The notes under the pieces: generated by a model
Told to the model about the DNA's origin: nothing
Databases searched by the model: none
What the model saw: only the letters and a program-made list of their open reading frames with translations
DNA from: Rothia nasimurium
Lineage (GTDB): Bacteria > Actinomycetota > Actinomycetes > Actinomycetales > Micrococcaceae
Direction of reading: 5' to 3'
NCBI RefSeq assembly: GCF_014217215.1
Contig: NZ_CP056080.1
Coordinates: 620,001 to 684,000, forward strand
Length of the DNA: 64,000 nt
Shown: positions 23,691 to 38,210 of the stretch, piece by piece
Layout: each line of letters opens with the position of its first letter
Position numbering within the stretch: the first letter of the stretch is position 1
Position numbers and translations under genes: made by a program

Positions 23691-26534
23691 ATGTCATTCA
23701 TCGACCGCCACCTTGGCTCCCGTTCAAACGACCAAGAAACCATGCTCTCGGTGCTGGGCTACGACAGCCTCGGCGCCCTCATCAACGAGGTCATCCCTTC
23801 CAATATTCGCCTAGAGGGCGACCTCAACCTGCCCGCCCCCCTGTCCGAGCTTGAGGCCCAGAACAAGATTGCCTCCTACGCCGCTCAGAACCAGGTCAAG
23901 CACCAGATGATTGGTGCAGGCTACTACGACGCCATCACCCCGGCCGTCATCCGCCGCAATATCCTCGAAAACCCGGGCTGGTACACCTCCTACACCCCCT
24001 ACCAGCCCGAAATCTCCCAGGGTCGTCTTGAAGCTCTGCTGAACTTCCAGAACACCGTTATGGAGCTGACCGGTCTGCCCATCGCCAACGCTTCCCTGCT
24101 CGATGAGGCAACCGCCGTTGCCGAGGCAGCTGTCATGATGTACCGCGCCAACCGCAAGGTTAAGAACGGCTTCTTCGCTCTCGATGCCCGCGCCCTGCCC
24201 CAGACCCTCTCGGTCGTCCGTGGCCGCGCCGAAGCCCTGGGTATTCCCTTCGTGATTACCGACTTTGCTGACGGCCTGCCCGAAGGTGACCTCTACGGCA
24301 TCATTATCTCCAACCCCGGTCATGACGGCGAAGTGCGCGACATCGAGCCGCTCATCAAGGCCGCCAAGGACCGCGGCGCCCTGGTCACCGTCATTGCCGA
24401 CCTGCTGGCCCAGACCCTGCTGACCGCCCCCGGCCACCAGGGGGCTGACATCGCTGTTGGCTCCTCCCAGCGCTTTGGCCTGCCCTTCTGGTACGGCGGC
24501 CCCCACGCGGCCTTTATGGCCGTTTCTAAGGGTATGGAACGCAACCTGCCCGGCCGCCTGGTCGGTGTCTCAAAGGACGCCTTCGGCAAGCCTGCCTACC
24601 GCCTGGCTCTACAGACCCGCGAGCAGCACATCCGCCGCGAAAAGGCCACCTCTAACATCTGTACCGCCCAGGCCCTGCTGGCTATTGCTGCCGGTGCCTA
24701 TGCGGTCTACCACGGCCCCGAGGGCCTGCGCGCCATTGCTAACAGCCTGCACGACAAGGCCGCCCGCATTGCTGCTGCCGGTACCGCAGCCGGCCTGAAG
24801 CTGGTCCACGAGACCTTCTTCGACACCGTCGCCTTTGAAGCTAAGGGCCGCGCCGACGAGCTGGTCGCCAAGGCCCTAGAGGCTGGCATCAACATCCGCC
24901 GCCTCTCAGCCGACCGTATCTCTATCTCGGTAGGCGAATCCCACACCGAGCAGGTACTCGAAGACCTGGTTACTGCCCTGGGCGGGGAACTGGGGGAGAC
25001 CGACGCCTACGAGCTACCGGAGGCCCTGCTGCGTACTGACGACTACATGACCCACCCGGTCTTCCACCTCTACCGCTCTGAGACCTCCATGATGCGCTAC
25101 CTGCGCTCCCTCTCAGACAAGGACCTGGCCCTGGACCGCACCATGATCCCCCTGGGCTCCTGCACCATGAAGCTCAACGCAGCAGCCGAGATGGAACCCA
25201 TCTCCTGGCCCGAGTTCGCCTCTATCCACCCCAATGTACCCGCCGACCAGGCTACCGGCTGGAAGGCCCTGATTGACGAGCTCTCTGCCTGGCTGGTTGA
25301 AATCACCGGTTACGATGCCATCTCCCTGCAGCCCAACTCCGGTGCGTCCGGCGAATACGCGGGCCTGCGCGCTATCCGCGCCTACCACGAGTCCAACGGC
25401 GACACCCAGCGCACCGTCGTCCTAATCCCCATGAGCGCCCACGGCACCAACGCCGCCTCTGCCGCCTTGGCGGGTCTGGCCGTTGCCGGTGTTGCAACCG
25501 CCCCCGACGGCTCCATCGACGTCGAGGACCTCAAGGCCAAGATCGAAAAGTACGGCGACACCATCGCTGGCATCATGATTACCTATCCCTCCACCCACGG
25601 TGTCTTTGAGGAGCAGGTCGTTGAGGTCTGCCAGCTGGTGCATGACGCCGGTGGCCAGGTCTACGTGGACGGCGCCAACCTCAATGCCCAGATGGGCCTG
25701 GCCCAGCCCGGCAAGTTCGGTGGCGACGTCTCCCACCTGAACCTGCACAAGACCTTCGCCATCCCCCACGGTGGTGGTGGCCCCGGCGTCGGCCCCGTTG
25801 CTGTTGGCGCCCACCTGGAGAAGTACCTGCCCGGCAACGGTTTTGAGGCGGACGCCGACGGCCAGCTGGCAGATGCGCCCCTGCCCATCTCCCAGGCCAT
25901 GTTCGGCTCAGCCGGTGTGCTGCCCATCTCCTGGATGTACATCGCCATGACCGGTGCCGAGGGCCTGCGCGCCTCTTCAGAGACCGCCATCCTCTCGGCC
26001 AACTACATCGCTAAGAAGCTGGGCTCTCTCTACCCCGTGCTGTACGCGGGTGAAACCGGCCTGGTGGCCCACGAGTGCATCCTGGATCTGCGCGAGCTGA
26101 CCGCGGCGTCCGGAATCACCGCCGAGGACGTCTGCAAGCGCCTCATGGACTACGGCTTCCACGCGCCCACCCTGGCCTTCCCCGTGCCCGGCACCCTCAT
26201 GGTCGAACCCACCGAATCAGAGTCCCTGGCTGAGCTGGACCGCTTCATCGAGGCAATGACCAACATCCACGCTGAAATTCAGGAAGTCATCGACGGCAAG
26301 GTCAGCGCCGAGGAATCCGTGCTCCGCAACGCCCCGCACACCGCCGAGGTCGTCACCGCCGACGAGTGGACCCGCCCCTACCCCCGCTCCCAGGCAGCCT
26401 ACCCCGTCCACGAGCTGCGCCTGAACAAGTACTTCACCCCCGTGGGCCGTATCGACGGAGCAGGCGGCGACCGCAACTTTGTCTGCGAATGCCCGCCCAT
26501 GGAAGCCTTCGACCTCGAAGTCCACAGCGCCTAA
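23691..26534 (+). CDS. gcvP: Glycine dehydrogenase (decarboxylating), P-protein
   Basis: The 947-residue P-protein decarboxylates glycine with pyridoxal phosphate and transfers the aminomethyl group to lipoylated GcvH. It is the single-chain form with both halves. The N-terminus has [22 protein letters not shown]. The PLP lysine (Lys687) is in [19 protein letters not shown]. The glycine-rich, C-terminal [11 protein letters not shown] is typical. It is under the tandem glycine riboswitch and followed 21 bases later by gcvT. gcvH is not in the window. Confidence 0.97.
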   Translation: MSFIDRHLGSRSNDQETMLSVLGYDSLGALINEVIPSNIRLEGDLNLPAPLSELEAQNKIASYAAQNQVKHQMIGAGYYDAITPAVIRRNILENPGWYTSYTPYQPEISQGRLEALLNFQNTVMELTGLPIANASLLDEATAVAEAAVMMYRANRKVKNGFFALDARALPQTLSVVRGRAEALGIPFVITDFADGLPEGDLYGIIISNPGHDGEVRDIEPLIKAAKDRGALVTVIADLLAQTLLTAPGHQGADIAVGSSQRFGLPFWYGGPHAAFMAVSKGMERNLPGRLVGVSKDAFGKPAYRLALQTREQHIRREKATSNICTAQALLAIAAGAYAVYHGPEGLRAIANSLHDKAARIAAAGTAAGLKLVHETFFDTVAFEAKGRADELVAKALEAGINIRRLSADRISISVGESHTEQVLEDLVTALGGELGETDAYELPEALLRTDDYMTHPVFHLYRSETSMMRYLRSLSDKDLALDRTMIPLGSCTMKLNAAAEMEPISWPEFASIHPNVPADQATGWKALIDELSAWLVEITGYDAISLQPNSGASGEYAGLRAIRAYHESNGDTQRTVVLIPMSAHGTNAASAALAGLAVAGVATAPDGSIDVEDLKAKIEKYGDTIAGIMITYPSTHGVFEEQVVEVCQLVHDAGGQVYVDGANLNAQMGLAQPGKFGGDVSHLNLHKTFAIPHGGGGPGVGPVAVGAHLEKYLPGNGFEADADGQLADAPLPISQAMFGSAGVLPISWMYIAMTGAEGLRASSETAILSANYIAKKLGSLYPVLYAGETGLVAHECILDLRELTAASGITAEDVCKRLMDYGFHAPTLAFPVPGTLMVEPTESESLAELDRFIEAMTNIHAEIQEVIDGKVSAEESVLRNAPHTAEVVTADEWTRPYPRSQAAYPVHELRLNKYFTPVGRIDGAGGDRNFVCECPPMEAFDLEVHSA

Positions 26535-26555
26535 GGCAAGAAAGGTCTAACCCAT

Positions 26556-27674
26556 ATGTCACCCCAGAAAACTGCCCTCTACCAGGTCCACGCAGACCTG
26601 GGCGCCGCCTTCACCGACTTCGGCGGCTGGGACATGCCCCTCAAGTACACCAACGACGTTGAAGAGCACAAGGCCGTGCGCTCAGCTGCCGGTCTCTTCG
26701 ACCTCTCCCACATGGGCGAATTCCGCGTCACCGGCCCCGATGCCGGCGCCTTCCTGGACTACGCCCTGCTTTCCAACATGTCGATTCTCAAGGTGGGCAA
26801 GGCCAAGTACTCCCTGCTTCTGGCTGAGGACGGCGGCGTCATCGACGACCTGATTACCTACCGCCTGGGTGAGGAAGAGTTCCTGGTCATTCCCAACGCC
26901 GCCAACGTCACCGCCGACTACGAGGTCATGAGTGCCCGCACCGCAGGCTTCGACGTGCAGCTGGTGAACGAGACCGCCCAGACCTCCCTGGTTGCGGTTC
27001 AGGGCCCTACCTCAGAGGCCATCCTGCTCGACATGGATCCCTCCGATGCCGAGACCATCACCTCCATGGGCTACTACGCAGCTGCCCCCATCCGCTTTGG
27101 CGATATTGAGGCCCTGCTAGCCCGCACCGGCTACACCGGTGAGGACGGCTTCGAAATCTATGTCGCTAACGAGGACGCCGTCAAGCTCTGGGCTCTGGCA
27201 GCCGAGCGCGGCGAGAAGCACGGAGCTATACCCGCAGGCCTCGCGGCTCGCGACTCCCTGCGTCTTGAAGCCGGTATGCCCCTCTACGGCCACGAACTGG
27301 GCCGCGACATTACCCCCTTCGAGTCGGGAATGGGCAAGCTGGTCGAGATTGCCCTGACCAAGAAAGCCGCCAACTTCGTGGGTAAGGACGCCCTGGTCCA
27401 GCTCTCTGAGCAGACCCCGGCTCGTTCCCTGGTCGGCCTCAAGGCCCAGGGCAAGCGCCCCGGCCGGGCGGGCTCCAAGCTGGTAAACGAGAATGGCACC
27501 GAGATCGGTGAGATTACTTCGGGTATTCCTTCACCTACCCTGGGCTACCCCGTTGCTATGGCTCTGCTGGCCACCGAGCACGCTACCGCAGGTGCGACCG
27601 TCAACGTCGATATCCGTGGTAAGGTTGCTCCCTTCGACATCGTCGAGCTGCCTTTCTACAAACGCGAGAAGTAA
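26556..27674 (+). CDS. gcvT: Glycine cleavage system aminomethyltransferase (T-protein)
   Basis: The 372-residue T-protein transfers the methylene group from GcvH to tetrahydrofolate, releasing ammonia. Conserved blocks include FGGWDMPLKYTNDVEEHKAVR, GLFDLSHMGEFRV, ARTGYTGEDGFEIY and the folate-site SLRLEAGMPLYGHEL. It is co-transcribed with gcvP (21-base gap) and ends at a strong terminator, so it shares glycine control. An H-protein gene would normally be expected in such a cluster. Confidence 0.96.
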   Translation: MSPQKTALYQVHADLGAAFTDFGGWDMPLKYTNDVEEHKAVRSAAGLFDLSHMGEFRVTGPDAGAFLDYALLSNMSILKVGKAKYSLLLAEDGGVIDDLITYRLGEEEFLVIPNAANVTADYEVMSARTAGFDVQLVNETAQTSLVAVQGPTSEAILLDMDPSDAETITSMGYYAAAPIRFGDIEALLARTGYTGEDGFEIYVANEDAVKLWALAAERGEKHGAIPAGLAARDSLRLEAGMPLYGHELGRDITPFESGMGKLVEIALTKKAANFVGKDALVQLSEQTPARSLVGLKAQGKRPGRAGSKLVNENGTEIGEITSGIPSPTLGYPVAMALLATEHATAGATVNVDIRGKVAPFDIVELPFYKREK

Positions 27675-27696
27675 GCCGCTCAGCGCACCCCGTTTT

Positions 27697-27763
27697 AGAA
27701 CCCTGTGCTACTGCCACCCCGTCACAACCGGCCTTGGAGCGGTTGGTAGCACAGGGTTCTTTC
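27697..27763 (+). terminator. Intrinsic terminator after gcvT
   Basis: Fifteen-base arms AGAACCCTGTGCTAC and GTAGCACAGGGTTCT are perfectly complementary, with an internal AACCG/CGGTT stem, and are followed by TTCT. Confidence 0.88.
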
Positions 27764-27802
27764 TGACCTAGGACCCCTTGACACCCCGAAGGAATATCAC
27801 CT

Positions 27803-29320
27803 ATGGACCTCAACGACGCCCCCGACTACCTTTCTGATCCACCCCATTCAGAAGCGCAGACCAAAGCAGAAGCCCTGGACTATGACATCTCTGTCTTTGA
27901 GATGTTCTCCATCGGTATTGGCCCCTCCAGCTCCCACACCGTGGGCCCGATGCGAGCCACCAACCGGTTCATCGCCGAGCTGATTGACGCCGGCACACTC
28001 AAGGACGTCACCCGGGTCCATATCGACCTCTACGGCTCTCTGGCCGCTACCGGCGCCGGGCACGGTACCATGAGCGCAGCCATTAAGGGGCTGGCCGGTT
28101 TTGTGCCCGAAACCATCGATATCACCGCGGCCGAGGCCCTTATGGACCGCAACCAGGTAGACGGCACCCTGCCCCTGGCAGGCTACCCCTCAGCTGCCTT
28201 TGAGTCCGGTGCCCCCTGCCCCGGGGCAACCAAGGTGAGCGGGCCCGTCCTAACCTACAAGGAAGCCGATATCACCCTGCGTCCGCTTACGGTGCTGCCC
28301 CGCCACACCAACGGCATCAAAGTCACCGCCTACGCGGGGGAGAGCGTGTTGCTGGAGCGCACCTACTTCTCTATTGGTGGCGGCTTCATCGTTGAAGAAC
28401 ACGAAGAATCTTCAGGCTCCACCGGGCTCTCCAAAGCCCCCTACCCCTTTGGGTCGGGCGAAGAGCTGCTGGACATGGCCAATAGCGCGGGGCTTTCCAT
28501 CGCCCAGCTCAAGATGGAAAACGAGAAGACCGAGCGCAGCGAGAGCGAAGTGCGCGCCGGAATCCTGCATATTCGGCAGGTCATGAAGGAGTGCATCGGC
28601 TCGTCCCTAGAGCGTATCGGCTACTTACCCGGACCCCTCAAGGTACGCTGCCGTGCTGGACAGTGGCACCGCGACCTGCTGGCTGAAGACCCCAAGAAAT
28701 CCCCCGAGTTTGCTATCGACTGGGTCAACCTCATCGCCCTAGCCGTCAACGAAGAAAATGCCTTTGGCGGGCGTATCGTCACCGCCCCCACCAACGGGGC
28801 GTCCGGCATTATCCCGGCTGTGCTGCACTACGCCCTCAACTACGTGCCCTCGGTGCGCCACCGCGGCCAAAAGGTCATCGATGACGCCGTCGTTGACTTC
28901 TTTCTAGCCGCCGCCTCCATCGGGGCCCTCTACAAGAAGCGAGCCTCCATATCTGGTGCTGAGGTGGGGTGCCAGGGTGAGGTTGGTACCGCCTCGTCCA
29001 TGGCGGCAGCCGGTCTTGCCCAGGTTATGGGTGGCACCAACGAGCAGGTAGAAAACGCCGCCGAAATCGCCATGGAGCACAACCTCGGCCTGACCTGCGA
29101 CCCCGTCGGTGGCCTGGTGCAGATTCCTTGCATTGAGCGCAACGCTATGGCGGCATCCAACGCCGTTACCGCCGCCAAGATGGCCCTGCGCGGGGACGGC
29201 CAACACCGCGTTTCTCTGGATCAGGTCATCGAAACCATGCGCCAGACCGGCGAAGATATGTCGCACCGCTACAAGGAAACCTCTATGGGTGGTCTGGCCG
29301 TCAACGTGGTGGAGTGCTAG
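27803..29320 (+). CDS. sdaA: L-serine ammonia-lyase (iron-sulfur)
   Basis: The 505-residue single-chain enzyme deaminates L-serine to pyruvate. The N-terminal beta domain shows SIGIGPSSSHTVGPMRATNRF. The C-terminal alpha domain has GCQGEVGTASSMAAAGLAQVMGG and GLTCDPVGGLVQIPC, which supply Cys ligands of the catalytic 4Fe-4S cluster. It follows the gcvT terminator but its position suggests a linked pathway: glycine and one-carbon units interconvert with serine, and SdaA drains serine to pyruvate. The start ATG has GAAGGA upstream. Confidence 0.95.
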   Translation: MDLNDAPDYLSDPPHSEAQTKAEALDYDISVFEMFSIGIGPSSSHTVGPMRATNRFIAELIDAGTLKDVTRVHIDLYGSLAATGAGHGTMSAAIKGLAGFVPETIDITAAEALMDRNQVDGTLPLAGYPSAAFESGAPCPGATKVSGPVLTYKEADITLRPLTVLPRHTNGIKVTAYAGESVLLERTYFSIGGGFIVEEHEESSGSTGLSKAPYPFGSGEELLDMANSAGLSIAQLKMENEKTERSESEVRAGILHIRQVMKECIGSSLERIGYLPGPLKVRCRAGQWHRDLLAEDPKKSPEFAIDWVNLIALAVNEENAFGGRIVTAPTNGASGIIPAVLHYALNYVPSVRHRGQKVIDDAVVDFFLAAASIGALYKKRASISGAEVGCQGEVGTASSMAAAGLAQVMGGTNEQVENAAEIAMEHNLGLTCDPVGGLVQIPCIERNAMAASNAVTAAKMALRGDGQHRVSLDQVIETMRQTGEDMSHRYKETSMGGLAVNVVEC

Positions 29321-29358
29321 CCGGAGTTTGCAAAAGTCGCAGAGATTGGGTATAGACA

Positions 29359-29393
29359 GCGCAAATGTTTTGCTGTAGCATGATTATTTGCGC
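29359..29393 (+). terminator. Possible terminator hairpin after sdaA
   Basis: GCGCAAAT (29359-29366) and ATTTGCGC (29386-29393) enclose an inner TGCT-GT-AGCA hairpin, 38 bases after the sdaA stop. Only TTCCCT follows, so it is a weak candidate. Confidence 0.45.
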
Positions 29394-29544
29394 TTCCCTA
29401 ATCTTCTGTGCCTTCATATAGCGGTGGGCAGGTTGTAACAGGTTTTAAGTACGCCCCAGTACCCCGAACATCAATCTAGCCACTATCCCAGCACGGCACA
29501 GGTGCTATGACAGGCTAGTTTGCCTTTTCAACGGGTCCTTGAGT

Positions 29545-29588
29545 GTACCGCCCCTGGTGGGGGAGCGGGTACGAACAGACATGTCTGT
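29545..29588 (+). promoter_or_regulatory. Structured rpoB leader: hairpin and 14-bp palindrome
   Basis: In the 282-base sdaA-rpoB gap, a hairpin (GTACCGCCCC paired with GGGGAGCGGGTAC, 29545-29572) is followed by the perfect palindrome ACAGACATGTCTGT (29575-29588), immediately before the AAGGA ribosome-binding site at 29591. Either could affect translation start or be a protein-binding site. I could not pick a convincing promoter in the rest of the gap. Confidence 0.45.
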
Positions 29589-29602
29589 GGAAGGATCCAA
29601 TC

Positions 29603-32600
29603 TTGGTCGCCTCGAGCACCTCTAATACTGAAGCCGCTAACGGCGTAGGTTCGCAGCGCCGAATCTCATTCGCAAAAATTGCTGGGCCCCTGCAGGTTCC
29701 CAACCTGCTCGCGCTCCAGCTCGACAGCTTTGATCAGCTCGTCGGTAACGAACGCTGGGCAGCTAAAGCAGCTGTAGCAGCAGAAACCGGCGATACCTCC
29801 GTCAGCCAGACCTCAGGTCTTGCCGACATCTTCGAAGAAATCTCCCCGATCGAAGACTTCCAGGGCACCATGTCCCTGTCCTTCTCCGATCCCGAATTCG
29901 CCGACCCCAAGTACACCATGGAAGAGTGCAAGGATCGCGACGCGACCTACGCAGCTCCCCTGTACGTCAAGGCCGAATTCATGAACAACAACACGGGCGA
30001 AATTAAGCAGCAGACCGTGTTCATGGGTGACTTCCCCCTGATGACCGAATCCGGCACCTTCGTAATCAACGGCTCCGAGCGTGTCGTTGTTTCCCAGCTG
30101 GTTCGCTCACCCGGCGCCTACTTCGAAAAGACCGCCGACCGCACCTCCGATAAGGACATCTACACCGCGAAGATCATCCCTTCCCGCGGTGCCTGGTTCG
30201 AACTCGAAATCGACAAGCGCGACCAGGTCGGTGTCCGTCTGGACCGCCGCCGCAAGCAGTCCGTCACCACCCTGCTCAAGGCCCTGGGCTGGAGCGAAGC
30301 CAAGATCCTGGCTGAATTCGGTGAATTCGACTCCATCCGCGCCACCCTCGAGAAGGACACCGTCCAGACTCGTGAAGAGGCCCTGCTTGACATCTACCGC
30401 AAGCTGCGCCCGGGCGAACCCCCCACGGTTGACGCTGCCCAGAACCTGCTGGACAACATGTACTTCACCCCCCGCCGCTACGACCTGGCAAAGGTCGGCC
30501 GCTACAAGGTGAACCGTAAGCTGGGTATCGACACCCCCATCAACGACCCCTCAGCTTCTGTACTGTCCCAGGACGACATCGCAGCGATGATCCGTTACCT
30601 GGTTACCCTGCACGCAGGTGGCACCAGCATCAAGGGCGTCCGTGACGGCCAGGAAGTTGACATCCGCGTTGACGTTGACGACATCGACCACTTCGGCAAC
30701 CGCCGCATCCGCGCCGTGGGCGAACTGATTGAAAACCAGATTCGCACCGGTCTGTCCCGTATGGAGCGCGTTGTCCGCGAGCGTATGACCACCCAGGATG
30801 TCGAGGCTATCACCCCTCAGACCCTGATCAACATCCGCCCGGTCGTTGCCGCCATCAAGGAATTCTTCGGCACCTCCCAGCTCTCCCAGTTTATGGACCA
30901 GAACAACCCGCTGGCTGGTCTGACCCACAAACGTCGTCTCAACGCGCTGGGCCCCGGCGGTCTCTCCCGTGACCGCGCAGGCATGGAAGTGCGAGACGTG
31001 CACCCCTCCCACTACGGCCGTATGTGCCCCATCGAAACCCCTGAAGGCCCCAACATCGGTCTGATTGGCTCGCTGGCAACCTACGCCCGCATCAACCCCT
31101 TCGGTTTCATCGAGACCCCCTACCGTATCGTCAAGAACGGCAAGGTCACTGACGAGGTCAAGTACCTCACCGCCGATGACGAAAAGGGCAACACCATCGC
31201 TCAGGCCAACGCACCCCTGAACGCAGACATGACCTTCGCTGAAGAGCAGGTTCTCTGCCGTGCAGGCGACGGCTCAGGCGAAGCAGTGCTGGTAGACGCC
31301 GGTGAAATTGAGTTCATGGACGTCTCCCCCCGCCAGATGGTGTCTGTGGCAACCGCCCTGATTCCCTACCTGGAACACGACGACGCTAACCGAGCACTGA
31401 TGGGTGCTAACATGCAGCGTCAGGCTGTGCCCCTGCTCGAATCAGAGGCACCTGTCGTTGGTACCGGTATGGAACGCTACGCGGCTCTTGACTCCGGTGA
31501 CTCCGTTGTCGCTAAGAAGGCCGGTGTGGTCTCCGAGGTCTCCGCTGACCTGGTTGTCGTCCGCAACGACGATGGCACCACCACCTCCTACCCCATCCTC
31601 AAGTTCCAGCGCTCCAACCCCGGTAACTGCTACAACCACCGCGTTGTTGTTAAGGTGGGCGACCGCGTTGAAGAGCGCAGCCTGATTGCTGACGGTCCCT
31701 CAACCGACAAGGGCGAACTGGCACTCGGTAAGAACCTGCTCGTGGCCTACATGTCATGGGAAGGCTTCAACTTCGAGGACGGCATCATCCTGTCCCAGCG
31801 CATGATCTCCGACGATGTGCTCACCTCAATCCACATTGAAGAGCACGAAATCGACGCCCGCGACACCAAGCTGGGTGCCGAAGAGATCACCCGCGACATC
31901 CCCAACGTTTCCGAAGAGGTGCTCTCAGCTCTCGACGAGCGCGGTATCATCCACATCGGTGCCGAGGTTGAGGCCGGCGACATCCTGGTCGGTAAGGTAA
32001 CCCCCAAGGGTGAAACCGAACTGACCCCCGAAGAGCGCCTGCTGCGCGCCATCTTCGGTGAGAAGTCCCGCGAAGTCCGTGACACCTCACTCAAGGTTCC
32101 CCACGGCGAGTCCGGTACCGTTATCGGCGTCCGTATCTTCGACCGCGAAAACGACGACGAAGACCTGCCCAGCGGCGTCAACCAGCTGGTCCGCGTCTAC
32201 GTTGCCCAGAAGCGCAAGATCACCGTCGGTGATAAGCTGGCAGGTCGCCACGGTAACAAGGGTGTTATTACCAAGATCCTCCCCATCGAGGACATGCCCT
32301 TCATGGAAGACGGCACCCCCGTCGACATCATCCTCAACCCGCTGGGCGTTCCCGGTCGTATGAACATCGGTCAGGTACTCGAAGTTCACACCGGCTGGCT
32401 GGCCAAGCAGGGCTGGAAGATCGAGGGCAACCCCGCCTGGCTCGACAAGCTCCACAACTTCCCCAAGGAAACCGGCCCCACCAACGTCGCAACCCCCGTG
32501 TTCGACGGTGCCGGTGAAGAGGAACTGTTCGAGCTGCTAGACCACGCTAACCCCAACCGTGACGGTGACCGCCTGATCAACCGCTCAGGTAAGGCCCGCC

Positions 32601-33103
32601 TGCTCGATGGCCGCTCCGGCGAGCCCTTCCCCGAGCCGGTATCCGTTGGCTACCAGTACATCCTGAAGCTGCACCACCTTGTCGACGACAAGATTCACGC
32701 ACGCTCCACCGGTCCCTACTCCATGATTACCCAGCAGCCCCTGGGCGGTAAGGCCCAGTTCGGTGGCCAGCGCTTCGGTGAAATGGAAGTGTGGGCACTG
32801 GAAGCATACGGTGCCGCCTACACCCTGCAGGAAATCCTGACCGTCAAGTCTGACGATGTTCACGGCCGCGTGAAGGTCTACGAAGCCATCGTTAAGGGCG
32901 AGAACATCCCCGAACCCGGTGTGCCCGAGTCCTTCAAGGTCTTGATCAAGGAAATGCAGTCCCTCTGCCTGAACGTTGAGGTCCTCTCAACCGACGGTAA
33001 GACCATCGAAATGCGCGATGTAGAAGACGAAGGCTTCCGAGCAGCAGATGACCTGGGTATTGACCTGTCCCACGCAGAGCCCAGCTCTGTCGAAGAGGTC
33101 TAA
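29603..33103 (+). CDS. rpoB: DNA-directed RNA polymerase beta subunit
   Basis: The 1166-residue beta subunit forms the catalytic cleft with RpoC. A TTG start (AAGGATCCAATC-TTG) is chosen instead of an upstream in-frame codon at 29543, because the family begins with VASSTSN-like sequence. The rifampicin pocket [29 protein letters not shown] is at about residues 426-454. Asn447 (codon AAC, 30941-30943) stands where E. coli has Ser531 and most actinobacteria have Ser; Asn here is associated with natural rifampicin resistance in some bacteria. The rest of the pocket (Gln, Asp and His contacts) is normal. rpoC follows after 57 bases. Confidence 0.97.
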   Translation: MVASSTSNTEAANGVGSQRRISFAKIAGPLQVPNLLALQLDSFDQLVGNERWAAKAAVAAETGDTSVSQTSGLADIFEEISPIEDFQGTMSLSFSDPEFADPKYTMEECKDRDATYAAPLYVKAEFMNNNTGEIKQQTVFMGDFPLMTESGTFVINGSERVVVSQLVRSPGAYFEKTADRTSDKDIYTAKIIPSRGAWFELEIDKRDQVGVRLDRRRKQSVTTLLKALGWSEAKILAEFGEFDSIRATLEKDTVQTREEALLDIYRKLRPGEPPTVDAAQNLLDNMYFTPRRYDLAKVGRYKVNRKLGIDTPINDPSASVLSQDDIAAMIRYLVTLHAGGTSIKGVRDGQEVDIRVDVDDIDHFGNRRIRAVGELIENQIRTGLSRMERVVRERMTTQDVEAITPQTLINIRPVVAAIKEFFGTSQLSQFMDQNNPLAGLTHKRRLNALGPGGLSRDRAGMEVRDVHPSHYGRMCPIETPEGPNIGLIGSLATYARINPFGFIETPYRIVKNGKVTDEVKYLTADDEKGNTIAQANAPLNADMTFAEEQVLCRAGDGSGEAVLVDAGEIEFMDVSPRQMVSVATALIPYLEHDDANRALMGANMQRQAVPLLESEAPVVGTGMERYAALDSGDSVVAKKAGVVSEVSADLVVVRNDDGTTTSYPILKFQRSNPGNCYNHRVVVKVGDRVEERSLIADGPSTDKGELALGKNLLVAYMSWEGFNFEDGIILSQRMISDDVLTSIHIEEHEIDARDTKLGAEEITRDIPNVSEEVLSALDERGIIHIGAEVEAGDILVGKVTPKGETELTPEERLLRAIFGEKSREVRDTSLKVPHGESGTVIGVRIFDRENDDEDLPSGVNQLVRVYVAQKRKITVGDKLAGRHGNKGVITKILPIEDMPFMEDGTPVDIILNPLGVPGRMNIGQVLEVHTGWLAKQGWKIEGNPAWLDKLHNFPKETGPTNVATPVFDGAGEEELFELLDHANPNRDGDRLINRSGKARLLDGRSGEPFPEPVSVGYQYILKLHHLVDDKIHARSTGPYSMITQQPLGGKAQFGGQRFGEMEVWALEAYGAAYTLQEILTVKSDDVHGRVKVYEAIVKGENIPEPGVPESFKVLIKEMQSLCLNVEVLSTDGKTIEMRDVEDEGFRAADDLGIDLSHAEPSSVEEV

Positions 33104-33160
33104 GACCCTCCCATCTGTTCGAACAAGACTTCAAAACACTAGGAAAGAGATAAGGACCAA

Positions 33161-37051
<3,891 letters not shown>

Positions 37052-37078
37052 ACCGGCTGCCATTTCCCTGGCATAGGT

Positions 37079-37114
37079 AAGGCCCTTCCCCGCGTATCTG
37101 CGGGGGAGGGCCTT
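37079..37114. terminator. Terminator between convergent rpoC and the aroE-like gene
   Basis: Perfect 15-bp arms AAGGCCCTTCCCCGC and GCGGGGGAGGGCCTT with a 6-base loop. The following bases are only weakly T-rich (CCTCGTAT). Because the genes converge here, it may serve both strands. Confidence 0.75.
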
Positions 37115-37149
37115 CCTCGTATATGGGTTCCGAGCCTGCGCCGTGTTGC

Positions 37150-38067
37150 CTAGGTGAACTGGTTGCCCTGGGCTTTGAGAAGCTGTTCGAAGTGGGGTAG
37201 GAGTTCTGCCCGATTGGGGCTGAGACCGGTGATGAGCTCGAAAGCATCGGCTGCCTGGCCGACAGCCATGAGCCCGCCGGGAAGTACACGGCAGCCTATA
37301 GAACGAGCCTTCTGTATGAGTGGGGTGTTTTGGGGCAGGTAGATGACGTCAAAGACCCAGAGGCTTGAGTGAAGGTAGTCCAGGGGTAGGGGAGTGCCGG
37401 GGTGGTGGTGCATACCGATGGGGGTGGCGTTGACTAGGCCGGTTGAGGTGGCAAGGACTTCAGCAAGCTCGGCTTCGCTGACGGCGCGGACGGTGGCACC
37501 CGGGTAGAGTGCGGCCAGCTGCTGGGCTTTAGTGGAGGACCTCTCAATATCGACATCAAATAGATTGAGCGTTCTAGTTCCTAAACTCAGCAGGGCATCT
37601 GCGGTGGCAGAGCCCGCCCCGCCGACACCCAGCTGGGTGACGGTTGCCAAATCCTCGGGAGCCGGGGCCAGCCCCTGGGTTAGGGCAGAAGCAAAGCCAC
37701 TCACATCGGTGTTGTGCCCGATGAGCCTACCTTCCCGCGCTACCACCGTATTGACAGCCCCCAGCCTGGCTGCGGCGTCCGACACCTCATCGAGGTACTC
37801 CAGAACGGCCTGCTTGTAGGGGAAAGTGATATTTAAAGCGTTGAAACCAAAGTCAAACCCCCAGTGCAGCAGATCTCCCACGGGCAGTACACCAGCTATT
37901 CGCGCCCCGGGACCCAGAGCATCAAGGTCGATAGGGCGGTAGAGATAGCGCACACCTGCCCGGTCTGCTGCGAACTCGTGCAGGGGCGGGGTAAGAGAGG
38001 CTGTGATACCGCTACCTAGCAGGCCGACCAGGTAAGACTCATTGGGGGTGCTCACTCGTACTGTCAT
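37150..38067 (-). CDS. Quinate/shikimate dehydrogenase (AroE/QsuD-like)
   Basis: The protein (305 residues from ATG 38067) belongs to the shikimate dehydrogenase family. The catalytic region shows ITASLTPPLHE, NALNITFPYKQAVL (Lys), GAVNTVVAREGRLIGHNTDVSGF (Asn/Asp substrate contacts) and the Rossmann loop GVGGAGSATADALL. It resembles the NAD-dependent quinate/shikimate dehydrogenases of Corynebacterium more than biosynthetic AroE, for example in YLYRPIDLD and the HNTDVSGF pattern; this comparison is from memory. An upstream ATG at 38118 would extend it by 17 residues, less typical for the family. It is single-gene, convergent with rpoC. Confidence 0.85.
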   Translation of the reverse strand: MTVRVSTPNESYLVGLLGSGITASLTPPLHEFAADRAGVRYLYRPIDLDALGPGARIAGVLPVGDLLHWGFDFGFNALNITFPYKQAVLEYLDEVSDAAARLGAVNTVVAREGRLIGHNTDVSGFASALTQGLAPAPEDLATVTQLGVGGAGSATADALLSLGTRTLNLFDVDIERSSTKAQQLAALYPGATVRAVSEAELAEVLATSTGLVNATPIGMHHHPGTPLPLDYLHSSLWVFDVIYLPQNTPLIQKARSIGCRVLPGGLMAVGQAADAFELITGLSPNRAELLPHFEQLLKAQGNQFT

Positions 38068-38210
38068 TCTCGTGGGGTTAAAGTTCTTCCGTTGTACCAC
38101 GAATCGCGGGGTAAACACAGCTAGCTAGTAGAGCCTCCGGTCGATAGGCTTATCTGAGCACACACGGGCGGGCTGAACCCGCCTATCTTTACGCACATCT
38201 TGAGGGTCGA

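Noticed and set aside
29543-29602. Longer RpoB N-terminus starting at 29543
   Set aside because: The extension translates the leader hairpin and palindrome; TTG 29603 has the ribosome-binding site and the expected VASSTSN start.
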